Positions 24,588 to 35,379 of a DNA stretch of 64,000 nucleotides are shown here, piece by piece. The DNA is taken from NCBI RefSeq assembly GCF_900634625.1, contig NC_041023.1:25163375-25227374 (forward strand), read 5' to 3'. Each line of letters starts with the position of its first letter. Positions within the stretch are counted from its first letter, which is position 1. The notes under the pieces are model-generated. The model was not told where the DNA came from, did no database searches, and saw nothing but the letters and a program-made list of their open reading frames with translations. Origin of the DNA: Parambassis ranga (Eukaryota > Chordata > Actinopteri > Ambassidae). A program made the translations under genes and the position numbers.

Positions 24588-26583
24588 TCAACAGGTCTGG
24601 GAGCCAATCACAGAAGCTGCCTGGTAGATCTCCAAGAACTCAGCCAGAGCTTTCTTCTGGACCAGGGGGTCATCGACCTGAGGGGAGTTCAGAGCACTTA
24701 GCCTCAACATGCTAACATGCTAACATGATAACACACACAGACACGTCACTCTTCCAGCACAAAGCAGCTTGAAATGTTTTAAAGAATGCCAAATGCCAAA
24801 AAAGTGTGCCCGCTTAGGGACTATTTTTAGTGGCGGAGTAATCCGTTCTGTGGGTTTATGGTGCCTCGGTGTCGTAGTTTCATTCTTACTGCACAGAGTG
24901 AAGAGTTGACCCAGTTTACATATGACCTGTAATCACATCCAGCTGACCCACTTCTAACTTTCATCATTTCTAACTATGTAACTGTACAAAGTAAAGTGAC
25001 CACGATCAATCACACATTGTTATTAATTAGTGATCAGTGTGAGTATTGACCTCTATTTTGCCGAGCCTATTGATCAGCTCCTCTTTGTGGTTCAGGCGGT
25101 GGTTCAGGTGGCTTTGCAGCGCCTGCATCTTCTCCCGCTGCTTCCTCACTTCGGTCACCACCTCGGACCTCTCGGTGTCGGACAGCTGGCCCAGCAGACC
25201 CGACCTCTGGTGCTGGTGGTGGAGGATGCTGGAGAAAATGTCCATGTAGACCCCCAGAGTTTTGTTCATCACCTGGAGGTTGGCTCTTCTCTGCAGCAGA
25301 GTGGAGGGAAGCCTGACAGTCAGCACTCAGGGCACAGATTCTGTTCTGAAGTTAGGTATGAGACATTTCTAATCCAGAAAACAACGGCACGCCTCAACAT
25401 GCAGTCTGGATCTATGGACATGGTTAACTCAACATTATAAGTGTCTGTGTGTGGAGTTCCTCAGGGCAAAGCTGTGGGTCCGTTTAAGTTTCTGCTTGAG
25501 TCTTGATTGTTCTTTTTTTGTCTATTTAATTGTGTATTAACGTGTGTGTGTGTGTGTGTACCTGGCAGGACATGTTGAGGCTCCTGATTACGAAGCTGAA
25601 GAGCGGATTACTGCCGACATCTTGCTGCGTCAGACCCTAAACATAAAAAACATTTGATTAATTAAAAGCACAATAAAAAGGTTGATTTGAGAAGTATACA
25701 TGCATACTGTAACTGTAAAAAACACGATTTATGTTAAATGAATGCGCCCTCTGTGATTTCTGTGCTGGTATAAAACATTAAACTGTGCTAAAGTTCAAAA
25801 CTGAAACATTGGATGTTTGCTTCATGACAGAAACGTCTCATTCTCCTTATTTCTTCTCAAACAAGACAAGCATTTAGTTTGAATTTAGTAGAAAGTTGCT
25901 GCGTGTCCGATAAGACCCCAGATTCAGACTGTTTAGAGTTAATAATGATCATTTAGATGCCTGTGTCGTCATCGTGTGTGAAGTGATCAGCTGTACTGAC
26001 GGTTCACACTTCAACCTCAGACAGACGTCTGGTCTCTGTGGGGACGGCAGGACAGGAACGTTTCAGCAAACTCACAACCACAGAAAAAAATGGACTGTTC
26101 AGAACACACAGACACACAAAACCCAGAGAAAAGACGCTGCTGTGACCTCGGTGGGAATCAGATCAACCACACTCAGACAAACCAGTTTCAGTTCAGCACT
26201 ACAAGAAATCTAATCATCATCTTTAGATCATCATCTGTGACTCATCCAGATTTTTGGTAAAAAATGGGTGAAATGATCACCACAACGACGATAAACTGAA
26301 GTGTCACTGTGCAGGATCTGACCTCAGGTGATCACTGAAGCCTCAACACCTTAACCCTCAGATCATATGCTGTCATGTTAGTCCCTAGTGAACACTGAAA
26401 GGAATCCAGTGGACGGACCTGAAGTCCAGATCTGTGGGACGCCGCAGGCACACTTACCAGCCTGTCTGCGATGATCTCCTGGGATCCTTTCAGGGGCTCA
26501 GAGATGTACTGGACTGGACTCCCTGATGCCAACACAACTCCCAGCAAGACCAGTAGACACAGTGAAGCGCTGCATGCAGACAT
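24588..26583 (-). CDS. ifng1r: Interferon gamma-related cytokine (fish second IFN-gamma)
   Basis: Four minus-strand exons: 26458-26583, 25562-25624, 25051-25290, 24588-24677, all phase 0, giving 172 residues. The N-terminus MSACSASLCLLVLLGVVLAS is a clear signal peptide. Exon 2 encodes DVGSNPLFSFVIRSLNMSC, exon 3 the long helical segment beginning RRANLQVMNKTLGVYMDIFS, and exon 4 contains VQKKALAEFLEI, a full match to the interferon-gamma signature [IV]-Q-x-[KQ]-A-x2-E-[LF]-x2-[IV]. It ends in SQTC with no basic nuclear-localisation tail, unlike the neighbouring ifng; this is how fish ifng-related proteins differ. NMS and NKT are possible N-glycosylation sites. The exon 3 donor (GAG|GTCAAT) is weak but keeps the frame. 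It is a tandem paralogue about 7 kb from ifng in the same orientation. Naming varies between species (ifng1-1, ifngrel); the symbol given is provisional. Confidence 0.92.
24817..24844 (+). repeat. Short dispersed motif, copy 1
   Basis: A roughly 28-base motif, GGGACTATTTTTAGTGGC followed by GGAGTAATCC, recurs in variant form in il22 intron 4 (37811-37838, opposite strand) and in rap1b intron 1 (57562-57590). The surrounding sequence is not obviously alike. Confidence 0.6.
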
Positions 26584-26690
26584 GTTGGATGGTGATGTTA
26601 GCGCAGGCGGCCTGGATTCTCTTAGGTCTTCTTAGAGAGAAGGTGAGCTGCTGCGGTGCCTCGTCACTGATGCTCTCTGTTGACCTGTGC

Positions 26691-26701
26691 CTCTATATAT
26701 A
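26691..26701 (-). promoter_or_regulatory. TATA box of the ifng-related gene
   Basis: The minus strand reads TATATATAGAG about 110 bases upstream of the start codon. A (GT)n microsatellite at 26739-26763 lies directly upstream of it. Confidence 0.7.
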
Positions 26702-29700
26702 CAGCTTTCTGTGTCCTTATCTGTGTGTCTGTCTCAGTGTGTGTGTGTGTGTGTGTGTGTGTGGTTGTGCATCACTGTGGTCTGTGGGCTTTCAGCAGCA
26801 GCACCAGAAACAGCAGCATCGACAACAGGTTTTCCTCTAAAACTCACTGTGCTGCTGCTAAAGCTGCACACACAGGAGTCTCCCTGGTCAGGTTTTCATC
26901 CACTTCCATCCACACACACACACATACACAGTGAGGAGGGCGACCAAAGTGGGTTTTCTGGAGAAGGACCAGTTTACCTGGAAACCTGTGTGTAGCAGCG
27001 CTTACAGAGCTAATATGAGCTGAAAGCAGTTGTACCAGGAACATCACAGAGTGGTTCGCAAAACCTCATGTATGAAACCTGCCAAGCATGTCTGCAGACA
27101 GACCTGAGTGCATCCACTCCACAAGAGCTCCACAAACACTTAAGATCAATAAAAGCAAGGCCTCTAATCAATTATCAGCTAATTCAGCAAATCAGATCAA
27201 AGAGGAAACACTGAGGATATTTGAAAGCTAGCTAGTAGTCCCACAGGGCGGTTAGACACCTACATTTACACAGACTGGGACTGACCCAACACTTACACCA
27301 AGACACTGTCACCCCGACCCCACCATCCATCCATCAGATTATAAAAGTTGCCACGGTAACGGGCTCACATGTTCTCCACGTGTTGCAGCAGCAGACAGTC
27401 ATCTCTGTACGGCTGCATGTGGGGAGAGGGGAAAGACGCTAAAAGGTCGATAAAAGGTCAAACGGGCTGCTGCTAACTTTCACTTCACTGTTACACCCAG
27501 AGCTGCCATCACAGTCCGAACAAAAGGAACTCCTGTTTCCACGGCACCATTCACAGCCCTTCAGACTGAATTTAGCTGCTAGCACTAGCATTGTGTCAAA
27601 GAGGGGGTCAAGTCAGAGCAGAGTCACTCAAGCTGGTTAGCATGCTGCTAACTAGAGAAGCTATCACTGCAGGAAGACATTACCTTGTTAAAGCAGTTAT
27701 TAGATTAACAATGGCTGACTTTATTCTCCATCCTTGAATTTTAATATGAGATTCACATAGAAATAGTTTACTCAGAACTTCTGGGGCTGAACAAAAATGT
27801 GACCAAAGACTCATTAAAGAACTCAGATATGAATCATAATATAATGCTATCGTCAAACTCCACCATAACTTTCACCTCATCAAACATCAGACCTCGGAGG
27901 TCCTCCTGGTTATTTTTGGGTCTTTAATAAAACATTTCCACAAAGGAGGTTGTCCTGGTGGGGGGAAAAGCTGAGGAAGTTAGGATGGTGTGTCATCACT
28001 GTCATGCGCTAACGACACACCGCTGTGGTTATGAGCAGAAATGCCACTGCGCTGGTGGAAATGTGATGAGAGGAGGTGAAGGTATCACTGCTGAGAGCTT
28101 CAGACCATCCCTGCTGCATCATCTCTTCTGGTGGAAACATCACCGCAAAGGTGCCGAGCAAAACCTGAATCATCCACCGCGGCTAGAACCACCAGAAACC
28201 CTCTGACATTCCCAAACAGAATTATTCACAGCACTACAAAGCCGCCATGGTGACAAATTCAGATTTCTTTGAATTATTATTAGATCAGATTATAAATCAA
28301 AGTAGAAGTAGTTATCTTTCCTTTGTCTCCTCTGTTTCCTCCACAACCCTGATTTGTCTCTGCCTGTGGGAGCTAAGATAAGCTCATTTGGACCTCAGAG
28401 AGACATGTGTCATCAGCATAGAATGTAAATAAATATGGACGAGGCTTCTCTAGGCAGCATCCGCCTAAATTTCTGGTTTATCCAAACATGGCAAAATGAT
28501 GGACAGGAGGCAGTAGAAACTAAAAGTGTGAACACAGCATGACTCTCAGACATCCTGGTTTCTGCATTGCAGGGTTGGTGCTGAAGTTTCTGGGTCCACA
28601 ATTTAACTAGCTAACTAAGCTTAGCATTACTTCACTTCTTGTGTTAAAGTGAAGCACAGAGAGGTTATTAGCTGCTGTTTGGATGTTTTATTATTATTTC
28701 TGTAAAGGTTTGCTGAGCATTAACTTCTTTAGTGTAGTGTAGAAAAGTTCAGAGTAATACAAACCCATATCTATGACCACAGTGTGAAACCTCATATTTC
28801 CTCTTTTCCTTGTTGGTATGTGTTAATACGTATTAGTGATATAGTCCAAAAATAGTGTATTATATATTGGGTATACTTTATATAACATATTGCAAAAGAA
28901 AAGTTTTTTTTTTTACTTTTTCTCAAAAAAAGCACATTTTTCAGGCTTTGGTCCTATTAAATTGAAGTGAGATGATTTGGTGAAACAATAATAGAGCTGC
29001 ATCGTCTGCGTAGTTATAAATATCTGTTAGTCTTATTGTTGGGCTTTTAAAGAGCATAAATCATAACTCTGTCCTCTTTTAAATGAGTCTGTTAGTTTTC
29101 TTCACAAGCAGATGTAAGCAGGGCTGCACAGAGGTGAAACCTAACACTGAGTTTACCATGAAACTGGAAATTAGCTGGTACTCTCCAAGAAGAATCAACT
29201 TGAATGGTTTTTTTTCCTCATGTGGGCCAACCGTCAGCTACACACACACACCACATCCTCTTTATGTGCGCCAGGGTTGACTTTCTACCAAGAAACACTC
29301 AAACACACGCTGACTAATAAAAAGTAGTAGATCATCCTCTGCAAAGGACAAAGTGTGTGAAGTGACCTGCTGTCATGCACAGAACGGTGCACAGGAGGAT
29401 ACACCATGTGATCAACACGCACAGCTGCATGCATTCATGTTGAGTTATCACGCAGAAATTGACTCCACAGAGGCGTCACAGCGACCGTTGACCTCAGTTT
29501 ATGATCAGTGGTAATGACTTGTTTAAGTATCAAACTTTTCTTGTATAAACAGAATAAGTCGTCTCAGCCTGAGTGTGACTGTGAGGTGCTCACTGAACAA
29601 ACATCAGAAGCGACGAGGAGCCGGGGCCTCACTCGTTGATGTCACATGTGCCGCGGCAGCCATGTTTGAGGAGCCAGAGCGGGATCAGAGACAGCAGAGG

Positions 29701-30187
29701 GAAGCAGTGCCCCGAAACAGAGGCAAAACGGGCTGGAAGACCTGAAAGTGTGAAACCCGAAAAGCACTACTGTAGAGGTGCTGACTCAGCAGGAAGATGC
29801 TGGAGATGCATTTAATGTCATCCTGTGGGGGCGGAAAGTTCTCTGTGGCTTTCGTCTGTTGAGTTTCCACTAACAGGTAAAATACAAAAGGAATGGTGAG
29901 TCAGTTTGGTTTTCGCTCAACGGTTTCTTCACAAACAAGCATGTTAACAATGCCAGATCCTCACAGCCTCGATGATGTCTTCAAACAACCTGATCAGATC
30001 TGATCAGTCAGCAAGACGTCTCAGAGAGGCAGAGCATGTCAGCAGAGGCGCTGAATCCAGTTCAACTAAATGATCAGTGATCATTAGTCTGATGTGTGTT
30101 GTAGTTCCATGTTCTGACCAACAGAGGGAGACAAACCTCCAAACTCTACCTTACAGTCAACACGACGATTTTATAAAAAGAGTCCAG
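26702..30187. other. Intergenic region between ifng-related and il26
   Basis: About 3.5 kb without a recognisable gene. It contains the (GT)n run at 26739-26763, a CA run at 26912-26930, a poly-T tract at 28905-28914 and an AT-rich section around 28830-29040. The short open frames have no family motifs. Confidence 0.45.
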
Positions 30188-30779
30188 TTTATTTCAATCA
30201 GAATGTCACAAATTCTCATAAATACAGCTGAAATATAAAAATATCTTCACACTGTTTGAAATTCAATATATTAACATTTCAGGTAGCTTCAACACTGTAA
30301 AAACTTCAGTAAACGAAATAAATATTTTCTCTGAAATAACTTAATTTGTAAATAAAAAAATATGAAAATGTAATACTTTCCAGAGCTGTCCAGAGATTCA
30401 AGGATGAAGATGATGATGAAGATCATCGTTTACACTTCAAAACACATTTTAGATCCAGCTTGCACTGTAAAAAAATATAAATCTAAATCCACACCGAAAA
30501 CAAATGAGGAAGATGATGATGGTGACGATGAAGCTGAGGAAGATGATGATGATTCTGATGAGGATGATGATGAGGATGCTGAGGACACTGAGGATGAGGA
30601 TGCTGAGGATGAGGACGCTAAGGATGAGGATGCTGAGGATGATTCAATGACGAAGGGTAAAAATGCTAAAAATGACGACAGTGAGGATGAGGATGTTACA
30701 TGTGCTGCTGAGCTATATATTGGTACAAGTGAGGATGATGAGGACAGATGATGATGATGAAGATGATGATGAAGATGAT
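30188..30779 (-). promoter_or_regulatory. il26 3' UTR with an ATC/CTC-rich repeat and AU-rich part
   Basis: Downstream of the il26 stop, the minus strand first passes through low-complexity DNA at about 30404-30778 (plus strand GATGAGGATGATGA-type triplets), then an AT-rich part with ATTTA motifs (30220-30360), and reaches AATAAA at 30188-30193. The triplet repeat would therefore be transcribed as a UC/AU-rich stretch of the il26 3' UTR. On the plus strand the same DNA is an acidic Asp/Glu open frame, most likely a by-product of the repeat. Confidence 0.6.
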
Positions 30780-32980
30780 CTACAGGACGTTGTGCTGGGT
30801 GAGCTCGTCGATCCATCTGAGGATGAAGGTGAACTCTGCGACGGCCTTCAGCGCAGCTTGGTCTCTCCTCCTCTGCAGACAGTCAGAGTTAGAGGAGGAA
30901 CTGACACAACACACACACTGCAGAGGACAGACACACAACAAGTGACAGCAGCAGAGGGCAGACACACAACCAGTGACAGCAGCAGAGGACAGACACACAA
31001 CCAGTGACAGCAGCAGAGGACAGACACACAACCAGTGACAGCATCAGACTGAGGAGTTTACCTTCTTAACTTTTCTCTCCAGGTTCTGGATGATTTTGAA
31101 ATATTTTGATGGTTTAGAGGAAGAAACCTGAAAACAAAAAAAACAAATACACAAAGTACTGTAATAACACAAAGGGCTGTGTACACACACTGTTGTGTGT
31201 GTGTGTTCAGTGTGTGTATGTGTGTGTGTACTCACACAGTGGTGCAGTGTGTGTGTGTTCAGTGTGTGTGCGTTTTCAGTGTGTGTGTGTGTACTCACAC
31301 ATTGTGTGTGTGTGTGTGTGTGTTCTGTGTGTGTGTGTTCAGTGTGTGTGTGTACTCACACAGTGGTGCAGTGTGTGCTGCAGTCTGTACAGCAGGTCAT
31401 TGTAATGGAAGGGGAGGAGCTTCTGGATGACCTCCCTGCTGAACACACTCCTCTGGTAGACATCGATCACTTCCTGCATCTCCAGCCAGCCAATTGCACT
31501 CTGTGGACATGACATCACATTAGCACGCTAAAAGCTGCTAATCAGCCCTCAAAGGGCAGATGAATGTGAACTTTGACCTGATGGTGGCGCCACATGTTTA
31601 TGTGTTTGATTCTAATGTTTCTGTATGCAAACAGACTTTAATAGGAACTTGTTGGTGTGAATAACTTGCAGAGCACCAGTCGTCATGGCGTTGCCATGGT
31701 GATTAGGCAGCATGGTTCGTGTCTTGGTGAGGTGGTGTGTGAGTGGTTGTGGTTGAGGTAAACCAAACAGGCACCATCATGGCTGAAAGTGAGAATTTCT
31801 CCAGATTCTGAGCAGATAAAAGCAGCGTGGTGCGTTCACTGACCTCCGGACCTCTGGTGCAGAACTTTGGCAGAAGTCTCGTCTGGCGCGAGAAGCGTTC
31901 TTCTTTCTGCAGAGAAAACATCGATTACTTCTCAGGAAAGAAAACGCTGCTTTAAGCTGTGATTTCAGAGTGTCAAAGCGTTTGATCTGATCGGAGCTTT
32001 GATCTGCTGAAAAACTGCAGATTTTCACTTCCTGTTCAATGCTGAATAAAACGGCTCAGTGTTCACCATTAATATGTGCCGTCAGACTGAGTGATGTCAG
32101 TCTGCACCAATCAGATCACATTTTTATTTTGAAAGGACAGGATTTTGAAGATCTTTAATTTATTAATGTGATAAGGTTTCCCACATGTAAGTACTGATCA
32201 ATATTAAGAGTTCACCATCATTCATTTTTGATTATTGATTAACTGATATATACAGGGCTGAAATGATTGATCCCCTTGATCAGATTTTTACTGAACAAAG
32301 TCTCATCAATAATCGATCATAGTGGTTAAAGCTTGATTGATCATTGATCTGCTCATGGGAAGATTCTGAAATATTTATTGCATTTTTATGCTGCCAAACA
32401 AATAAATTGATGCAAAAATAACAATATATTATATTGATTGACAGACTGATCAATAACTTAATGACCCTATTAGCAGTTGTAATCAGACACACTTACAGTC
32501 TAATAAACATTAACTGATCTTACATTAATGGAAAATGTAAAGCCTATTGATCATGAGATTAATTAATAAGGATTTTCTATTGAGTAATATGAATTATTAA
32601 TGATGCAGCATTAATAATACTAATCACTTATTCTGCAGCTATTTAATTCAAAATGACATATTGATCAGCAGACTGATCACTTGTTGATGAGGGTAAATAA
32701 ACAGATTAACATTAACAACAAAATATTTCTAACTATTTATAACTTCAATAAATTCATAATCTGCATTGACTGCCTGTAATGAGTATTGATCAGCAGAGAT
32801 GAATCTTACCGGCAGTTTATTGATCAGCACTCTGGTCCGGCTCCACAGTTCTTGGATCAGTGCGGCGGGGATCTCCTGCCGGCAGGTGACCCCCTGCTGT
32901 CCTGTTGCCGTGACAACGACCCCAACGACAAGGCCGAGAAGCAGAGCAAGGGAGGACGTCCTGACAAGGAGGAGACACAT
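30780..32980 (-). CDS. il26: Interleukin-26
   Basis: Five minus-strand exons: 32810-32980, 31844-31906, 31360-31500, 31062-31127, 30780-30872; all GT-AG, phase 0, total 177 residues. IL-26 is a secreted IL-10-family cytokine; in mammals it signals through IL20RA/IL10RB and has direct antimicrobial and DNA-binding activity through its cationic surface. The start MCLLLVRTSSLALLLGLVVG gives a signal peptide; an upstream in-frame ATG at 33014-33016 lies inside the TATA box, so it cannot be in the mRNA. Exon 2 contains RQTRLLPKFC, exon 3 IGWLEMQEVIDVYQRSVFSR and LQHTLHHC, exon 4 KPSKYFKIIQNLERKVKK, and exon 5 LKAVAEFTFILRWIDELTQH, a diverged form of the IL-10-family KAxGExDxLF signature. Conserved Cys residues are in exons 1, 2 and 3. 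Position between the interferon-gamma genes and il22 is the same as in mammals. Confidence 0.94.
30920..31043. repeat. 31-bp minisatellite filling il26 intron 4
   Basis: Four 31-base units, each GCAGAGGACAGACACACA followed by ACCAGTGACAGCA, run head to tail with one or two mismatches. They make up 124 of the 189 bases of intron 4. Confidence 0.93.
31229..31253 (-). repeat. Duplicate of the il26 exon-3 end and splice donor inside intron 3
   Basis: These 25 bases are identical to 31353-31377, which spans the last codons of exon 3 (LHHC region) and its GTGAGTA donor. A third, partial copy with the donor lies near 31291-31305. They are embedded in TGTG-rich DNA, suggesting unequal exchange or slippage. 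The copy contains a complete consensus donor 124 bases downstream of the real one, which would shift the frame if used. Confidence 0.85.
32251..32750. repeat. AT-rich dispersed repeat, copy 1 (il26 intron 1)
   Basis: Starts TACAGGGCTGAAATGATTGA and is rich in ATTGATCA-type palindromes. Blocks of it align in the same order with 34674-35046 upstream of il26. It covers most of il26 intron 1. No coding capacity; the family is not recognised. Confidence 0.85.
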
Positions 32981-33012
32981 CTTCAACTGTGGCTGCTTCA
33001 CTCCTCTCTGCT

Positions 33013-33022
33013 CCATTTATAA
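33013..33022 (-). promoter_or_regulatory. TATA box of il26
   Basis: The minus strand reads TTATAAATGG, 33-42 bases upstream of the chosen il26 ATG (32980), giving a very short 5' UTR. The ATG within this element starts the open frame seen in translation but would lie upstream of transcription start. Confidence 0.75.
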
Positions 33023-33074
33023 CCCCCCCCCCCCCCCCCCCCCCCGCGCCCCCCCCCCCCCCCCCCCCCCCCCC
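33023..33074. repeat. C homopolymer directly upstream of the il26 TATA box
   Basis: About 50 bases almost entirely C, broken only by two G positions near 33048-33050 and 33075. On the il26 sense strand it is poly-G adjoining the TATA box. Such tracts are hard to sequence, so its length may be unreliable. Confidence 0.9.
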
Positions 33075-34673
33075 GCACTGTCACTCTTCTCCTGTTTCAA
33101 AGAATTTCCTCACATCACTGACTCACACCTGCAAATGTTCCAAGGAGTCTTCATGTTGTTGGCCGACCTCCTCCTCTGTTCTCTGTCGGCCTTTCTTCAT
33201 CCTCTCTCCTCACTCCTCTCCTCTCTTCCTTACCTTGCATCCTTTCTCCTGCCATCCTCTTCTCCATTTTCTTCCTAATTTTCCTCCACCTGCTGCTCTG
33301 TCCCATTTCTCTTCCCTTTTGTCCTTGTCTCCTCTCCTCCTCCTCCTCCTTCCTGTCTGCTGAGTCACAGTGATGATGTAATTTCCTCTCCTGGTTTTGG
33401 TGTTCAGATCTGTGGTCAGATAAGAACTAGGTTGTGGCTTTGATTTGATGCGGTGAGGAAACGGTGACTCGGCAGGTTTCTGTTCCACTTCGGCATGTCT
33501 CTCAGTAACCGCTGAGTCGTTGCCGGCCCAGATTCAATTAAAAAGATGTCAGCAGGGCCGACACCATAGAAGAAGAAAGGGAGGAGGAAAAACAAGCACA
33601 GAGCAGCTTCTGAGTCAAAAATGACAAATGTTAAGTTGTTCCTGGAAGTAACAGAGTAACAAGGTCAAACAGCCACACTGAGAAATCTCCAGAGTATAAG
33701 TGCACAGTGGGCATTTTGTCAAGTCTTCATTTTTTTGATTCAAATGCAGTGCATGCTGGGAAAATCAGCAGCTGATTTTCTGAATTATATCCTTCTAATG
33801 ATGTCCTCACGATGTGTTGCAAACACAACATGCTGCTGTTTTAGTGTCTGTCCCTTTAAATGCGAATGAGCGCCACCTGGCCACGCCCCCAGGTTCGTGT
33901 AGCACCCTGTATCTACCAGCTAAAGTTAGCAATGTGTTAGCATGTTACTGTCATTAGCTTAGACATATACAAACAGTACTATCACACCTGCTACACAGGG
34001 TCAACATGCTTTAGCTTAGCATGCAGAGACACAGCGCCCGGAGCTGATGCTAACTTGTGGACATGTGGACATTCTGCTTCATGCTAGCTGCTGTCTGTCT
34101 CCTGAAGACTCATTTTTATGGCTTGGTTCATGTAAACAAAATGACACAGAGACACGTCTGTGATGAATAAAACTAAACTTAACCAGCTGCATCCCTTTCA
34201 GACCCGCTGCTGCTCAGACAGCAGCTTTGACCTTTGACCTGCTCAGACAGCAGCTTTGACCTTTGACCTGCTCAGACAGCAGCTTTGACCCCCCTCTGTG
34301 ACCTGCATGATTTTATTGTGAAGGCCCACATGCTGGCTGGGCTTTCTCTGGGTATTCCAGCTTCCTAACTTACAGACATGCAAGGGTGATCAATGACTGA
34401 AAAGTGTCGATGTGGGTCGATGACAGCAGCAGAAAAATATGTGACTGAACCGGAGCAGCGCACACCGGAAGGTGAAGGGTGGAAACTGTTAGTGTGTTTC
34501 TATGGCAACCGCCACAGACCGAGCTGAGTTAGCATTTCTGTCACGCTAACAAACATGCTAACAAACATCAATCAAAGCATCAAAACACAGTGTCAGGAAA
34601 ATAAAGTAATTTAAAATATAAAATGTTCTGATGAAGGATGAAATATGTCAACAAACTGAAAACATACTGATTA
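33075..34673. other. Intergenic DNA upstream of il26
   Basis: No gene. It opens with a pyrimidine-rich stretch (33080-33360). A 29-base tandem repeat, CTGCTCAGACAGCAGCTTTG plus ACCTTTGAC, has three units at 34210, 34239 and 34268. TTAGC-type motifs are frequent at 33925-34090 and 34528-34565. Confidence 0.45.
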
Positions 34674-35046
34674 TACAGGGCTGAAATTATTGATCCCCTT
34701 GATCAGATTTTTTTTCTGAACAAAGTCTGATCAATAATCGATCATAGTGGTTAAAGGTTGATTGATCATTGATCTGTTTATGGAAAGATTCTGAAATATT
34801 TTATCAATTATTGATTTTTTATGCTGATTAAATCAATAACAGTATTGATTGTTCTCATCAACATGTCACACTGACGATCAATCAGTCAGATTAACTATAT
34901 CAAACAATAAAAAAACATTAATAATCACTTATTCTGCAGCTATTTAATTAATTCAATTGACATATTGATTGGCAAAGTGATCACTTATTAATGAGGGTAA
35001 ATAAAACAGATTAACATGAACAACAAAATATTTATAACTTGCAATA
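34674..35046. repeat. AT-rich dispersed repeat, copy 2 (upstream of il26)
   Basis: Aligns with 32251-32750 in the same orientation, starting TACAGGGCTGAAATTATTGA; its middle is shorter than in copy 1. The pair flanks il26 exon 1 and the promoter. Confidence 0.85.
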
Positions 35047-35379
35047 ACACTCTGTGTATGTGAACACAGCCAACACTGTGAACAGGATCAATGTGACGCA
35101 CGGCAGCATGTTGATGTTCAGACAACTCAATTATTGATTATTGGGACTCTTTCGTTAGGTGTCTGTCTGAGAGCAGAAGGTGTAAAAATAACTCAGAGTC
35201 AGTACAAAGAGTCCAGCTAAATATAGAACACACACACACACACCTGTGGGAAGTTTGCTGGTGTTTCTGTTGTTACTGGTGACCCCTGTGTGGGAAATCC
35301 CCTGTGATGACATCACACAGGTGGAACTGAGCTGCTGTTGTCACACTCTTATCTAGCAGCTTCTTTCACATGTAACCTG

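Noticed and set aside
30404..30751. Acidic Asp/Glu-rich open frame on the plus strand
   Set aside because: It consists of GAT/GAG triplet repeats, lies antisense to the il26 3' UTR, and has no conserved domain or splice structure; recorded as repeat DNA, not a gene.
31177..31512. Val/Cys-rich plus-strand frames
   Set aside because: Simple translations of TGTG repeats in il26 intron 3 and antisense of exon 3.
32729..33016. Upstream Met (33016) as the il26 start
   Set aside because: This ATG lies inside the TATAAATGG promoter element, so it would not be in the mRNA; the next in-frame Met (32980) starts a good signal peptide.
32989..33363. Proline-rich frames around the C homopolymer
   Set aside because: Composition follows from the C tract and pyrimidine-rich DNA upstream of il26; no start context or homology.
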